From Candidatus Pelagibacter sp. TMED197 (lineage in GTDB: Bacteria > Pseudomonadota > Alphaproteobacteria > Pelagibacterales > Pelagibacteraceae): 15,964 nucleotides of DNA. The notes below the pieces were generated by a model. It was given only the letters and a program-made list of their open reading frames with translations, ran no database searches and had not been told where the DNA came from. Location of the stretch: the NCBI GenBank assembly GCA_002169755.1, contig NHIU01000038.1, forward strand, positions 1 through 15,964, read 5' to 3'. How positions within the stretch are numbered: the first letter of the stretch is position 1; each line of letters begins with the position of its first letter. Below are positions 14,051-15,964 of the stretch, one piece after another. The position numbers were made by a program, and so were the translations under genes.

Positions 14051-15964
14051 ATGGAAAAAGACAGTAAAAAAAAAACACTAACAATTTCATCCAATTTAAA
14101 AAAAAAAATTGATACAAGTTCTATTGGTACTGCAGGAAAAAAATCGTTCTCTGTTAAAAAAAAGGATACATTTAAAGGAAATAAAACAGCCAGTAAAAAT
14201 AATAATAATTTTAATTTGTCCAAAGGGAACGAAATAAAGAAAAAAAACTTTGCAAGAAAATTCATCGAACAACAAGCTACAAAAGATTTTATTAAAAAAG
14301 ACGGTAAACCCACTGGAAAAAGTAAGTTAAAATTAAAGGGTCCAATAGATAAGAGAGACTTTAAACTTACAGTGTCAAGAGCACTAAATGTAGAAGAGAT
14401 TGAAATTAAGCAAAGAAGTTTAGCCTCCGTAAAACGAGCTAGATTAAAAGAAAAAAAAATAAATCCTAATAACGAGGAAAAAAAAGAATTTAAAAAAGTT
14501 TTACGTAATGTAAAAATACCTGAGCAGATTACTATACAGGAACTTTCTAACAGGATGGCTGAAAAATCTAGCGATATAATAAAGTTTTTGTTTAATATGA
14601 AAGTAATTGCAACGATTAATCACAATATTGATAAAGACACAGCAGAGTATATTGTGAAAGAATTTGGTCATACCCCTGTTCTAGAAGACGAACCAGTTTT
14701 AGAGATGGGTCAAGTAAAAGAGAAATTAGAAGGAGATATTCAAATAAGACCGCCAATTGTTACAATAATGGGACATGTAGATCATGGAAAAACTTCTTTA
14801 TTAGATGCTTTAAGAGATACAAATGTCGTTTCTGGAGAACATGGTGGTATAACTCAACACATAGGAGCATATCAGGTAACCGCTGATAATAATAAAGTAA
14901 TTACTTTTATTGATACGCCCGGTCACGCTGCCTTTACTGAAATGAGAGCTCGTGGATCTAAAATTACTGATATAGTAGTTTTAGTTGTGGCTGCAGATGA
15001 CGGGATTAAACCCCAAACAATTGAAGCAATTAAACATGCTAAAGCTGCAAAAGTTCCAATTATTGTTGCAATTAATAAGTGCGATCTTCCAGAAAAAAAT
15101 ATAAGTAAAATCAAGAACGAAATGATGCAATACGAGTTAGTCGCAGAAGATTTAAGCGGTGATACTTTGTTCGTAGAGGTCTCAGCTTTAAAAAAGATAA
15201 ATCTTGAAAAACTCAAGGAGAGTATCTTGCTGCAATCAGAAATTTTAGATTTAAAAGCTTCTTTTTCAGCTCGAGCAAGAGGAGTAGTAATTGAGTCAAA
15301 AATAGATAAAGGAAAAGGTCCAGTGTCCACAATACTAATTAGCAATGGAAATTTAAAGAAAGGAGATTATTTTATTTGTGGCGATACATGGGGAAAAATT
15401 AGAGCAATGATTAATTATGAAGGAAAAAATATTGATGAGGCATTTCCTTCAATGCCTGTTGAAATATTGGGAATGAACAGTTCTGCTTTTGCTGGAACAG
15501 AATTTTTAGTAACGAATTCAGAGGAAGAAGCAAAAGAAATGTCTGAATACAAGAAAAATCACTCTTCTAAAAATAATCCTTTAGTGAAAGATAAAACAAC
15601 ATTATTTGATAATGTTAAAGAAAAAGAGGAGTTAAACATTATAATTAAATCAGATGTTCAAGGATCTAGCGAAGCATTAAAAATGGCAATTAATAAGATC
15701 CAACATTCAGAGGTTGAGGCTAAAATAATTTTATCAGACATTGGTATGATAAATGAGTCCGATGTCTCTTTGGCCAAGGCGTCAAACGCCATCTTAATTG
15801 GATTTAACGTAAAACCTAATAGAGAAGCAAAAAAATTAGCTGATGAGCAAAAAATAGATATTAGATATTTTAATATAATTTATGAGGCTTTAGAACACGT
15901 AGAAAAATCTCTATCTGGCTTATTAGAACCAGACATAAAGGAAACTTTATTGGGGTCTGCAGAG
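14051..15964 (+). CDS. infB: translation initiation factor IF-2, 3' end cut by window edge
   Basis: IF-2 is the GTPase that brings fMet-tRNA to the 30S subunit and promotes subunit joining. From the ATG at 14051 the frame stays open for 638 codons to the window edge. Domains in order: a Lys/Asn-rich unstructured N-terminal region (about 1-150), an IF2_N module (about 155-205, IPEQITIQELSNRMAE), then the G domain with GHVDHGKT (241-248), HGGITQHIGAY, DTPGH (288-292), NKCD (342-345) and a SAL motif, followed by domain II and the start of domain III (SDVQGSSEALK). The last residues, ETLLGSAE, are near the beginning of the C-terminal module; roughly 80-100 residues are missing. Near its 5' end are A10 and A11 runs encoding lysines. 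It follows nusA by 4 bases with no Shine-Dalgarno, so coupling is likely. Confidence 0.97.
   Translation, partial: MEKDSKKKTLTISSNLKKKIDTSSIGTAGKKSFSVKKKDTFKGNKTASKNNNNFNLSKGNEIKKKNFARKFIEQQATKDFIKKDGKPTGKSKLKLKGPIDKRDFKLTVSRALNVEEIEIKQRSLASVKRARLKEKKINPNNEEKKEFKKVLRNVKIPEQITIQELSNRMAEKSSDIIKFLFNMKVIATINHNIDKDTAEYIVKEFGHTPVLEDEPVLEMGQVKEKLEGDIQIRPPIVTIMGHVDHGKTSLLDALRDTNVVSGEHGGITQHIGAYQVTADNNKVITFIDTPGHAAFTEMRARGSKITDIVVLVVAADDGIKPQTIEAIKHAKAAKVPIIVAINKCDLPEKNISKIKNEMMQYELVAEDLSGDTLFVEVSALKKINLEKLKESILLQSEILDLKASFSARARGVVIESKIDKGKGPVSTILISNGNLKKGDYFICGDTWGKIRAMINYEGKNIDEAFPSMPVEILGMNSSAFAGTEFLVTNSEEEAKEMSEYKKNHSSKNNPLVKDKTTLFDNVKEKEELNIIIKSDVQGSSEALKMAINKIQHSEVEAKIILSDIGMINESDVSLAKASNAILIGFNVKPNREAKKLADEQKIDIRYFNIIYEALEHVEKSLSGLLEPDIKETLLGSAE
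14066..14108 (+). repeat. infB: A10 and A11 homopolymer runs at the 5' end of infB
   Basis: Ten A (14066-14075) and eleven A (14098-14108) lie within the first 20 codons of infB, coding for Lys-Lys-Lys stretches. The frame through both is the one that leads to the intact IF-2 domains. Runs this long are known sites of polymerase slippage, but here they may simply reflect a lysine-rich disordered leader in an A-rich genome. Confidence 0.7.

Noticed and set aside
14923..15345. 140-codon open frame on the minus strand
   Set aside because: It lies wholly inside the infB G domain, whose motifs are intact on the plus strand; the product is a low-complexity Ser/Leu/Ile string with no recognisable domain. 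It is an antisense shadow.

Overview
The window looks like a chromosomal segment of a streamlined, very AT-rich marine alphaproteobacterium, most likely of the SAR11/Pelagibacter type. The reasons are the low GC with long A and T runs in coding DNA, almost no intergenic space (most gaps are 0-12 bases, several genes overlap, and the only real gaps are 76 and 92 bases), the near absence of Shine-Dalgarno sites, and a gene order that is a compressed form of a conserved alphaproteobacterial housekeeping neighbourhood. The lineage call is inference. No mobile element, CRISPR array, tRNA or rRNA is visible.

Layout: (1) 1-338, minus: 5' end of a malic enzyme gene, divergent from what follows across a 76-base promoter gap. 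(2) 415-5027, plus: murJ (lipid II flippase), trpS (Trp-tRNA synthetase), a Nfu/NifU-like Fe-S carrier, and a membrane-anchored Bax-like N-acetylglucosaminidase. (3) 5031-6140, minus: a secreted polysaccharide deacetylase, convergent with the glucosaminidase (3 bases apart) and overlapping the start of tsaB head-to-head. (4) 6061-12403, plus: a tightly packed run of short tsaB, fur, miaB, phoH, ybeY, lnt and metK, covering tRNA modification, metal regulation, ribosome/RNA maturation, lipoprotein acylation and SAM synthesis. (5) 12404-12495: a leader with small inverted repeats and a clear intrinsic-terminator hairpin. (6) 12496-15964, plus: nusA, then infB, which runs off the window.

The genes mostly serve translation, RNA processing and the cell envelope. 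MurJ, the glucosaminidase, the deacetylase and Lnt act at the membrane or wall. TsaB, MiaB, TrpS, YbeY, MetK, NusA and IF2 support tRNA and ribosome function, with MiaB needing the SAM made by MetK and Fe-S clusters that the Nfu-like protein may deliver.

I do not see a wholly new system. The points most worth a second look are the metK-nusA junction (attenuator-like leader, rimP and trmB not in their usual place), a TsaB of only 127 residues, the overlapping tsaB/deacetylase starts, an internal repeat with paired cysteines at the end of the deacetylase, and the wall-enzyme pair set inside a housekeeping block.
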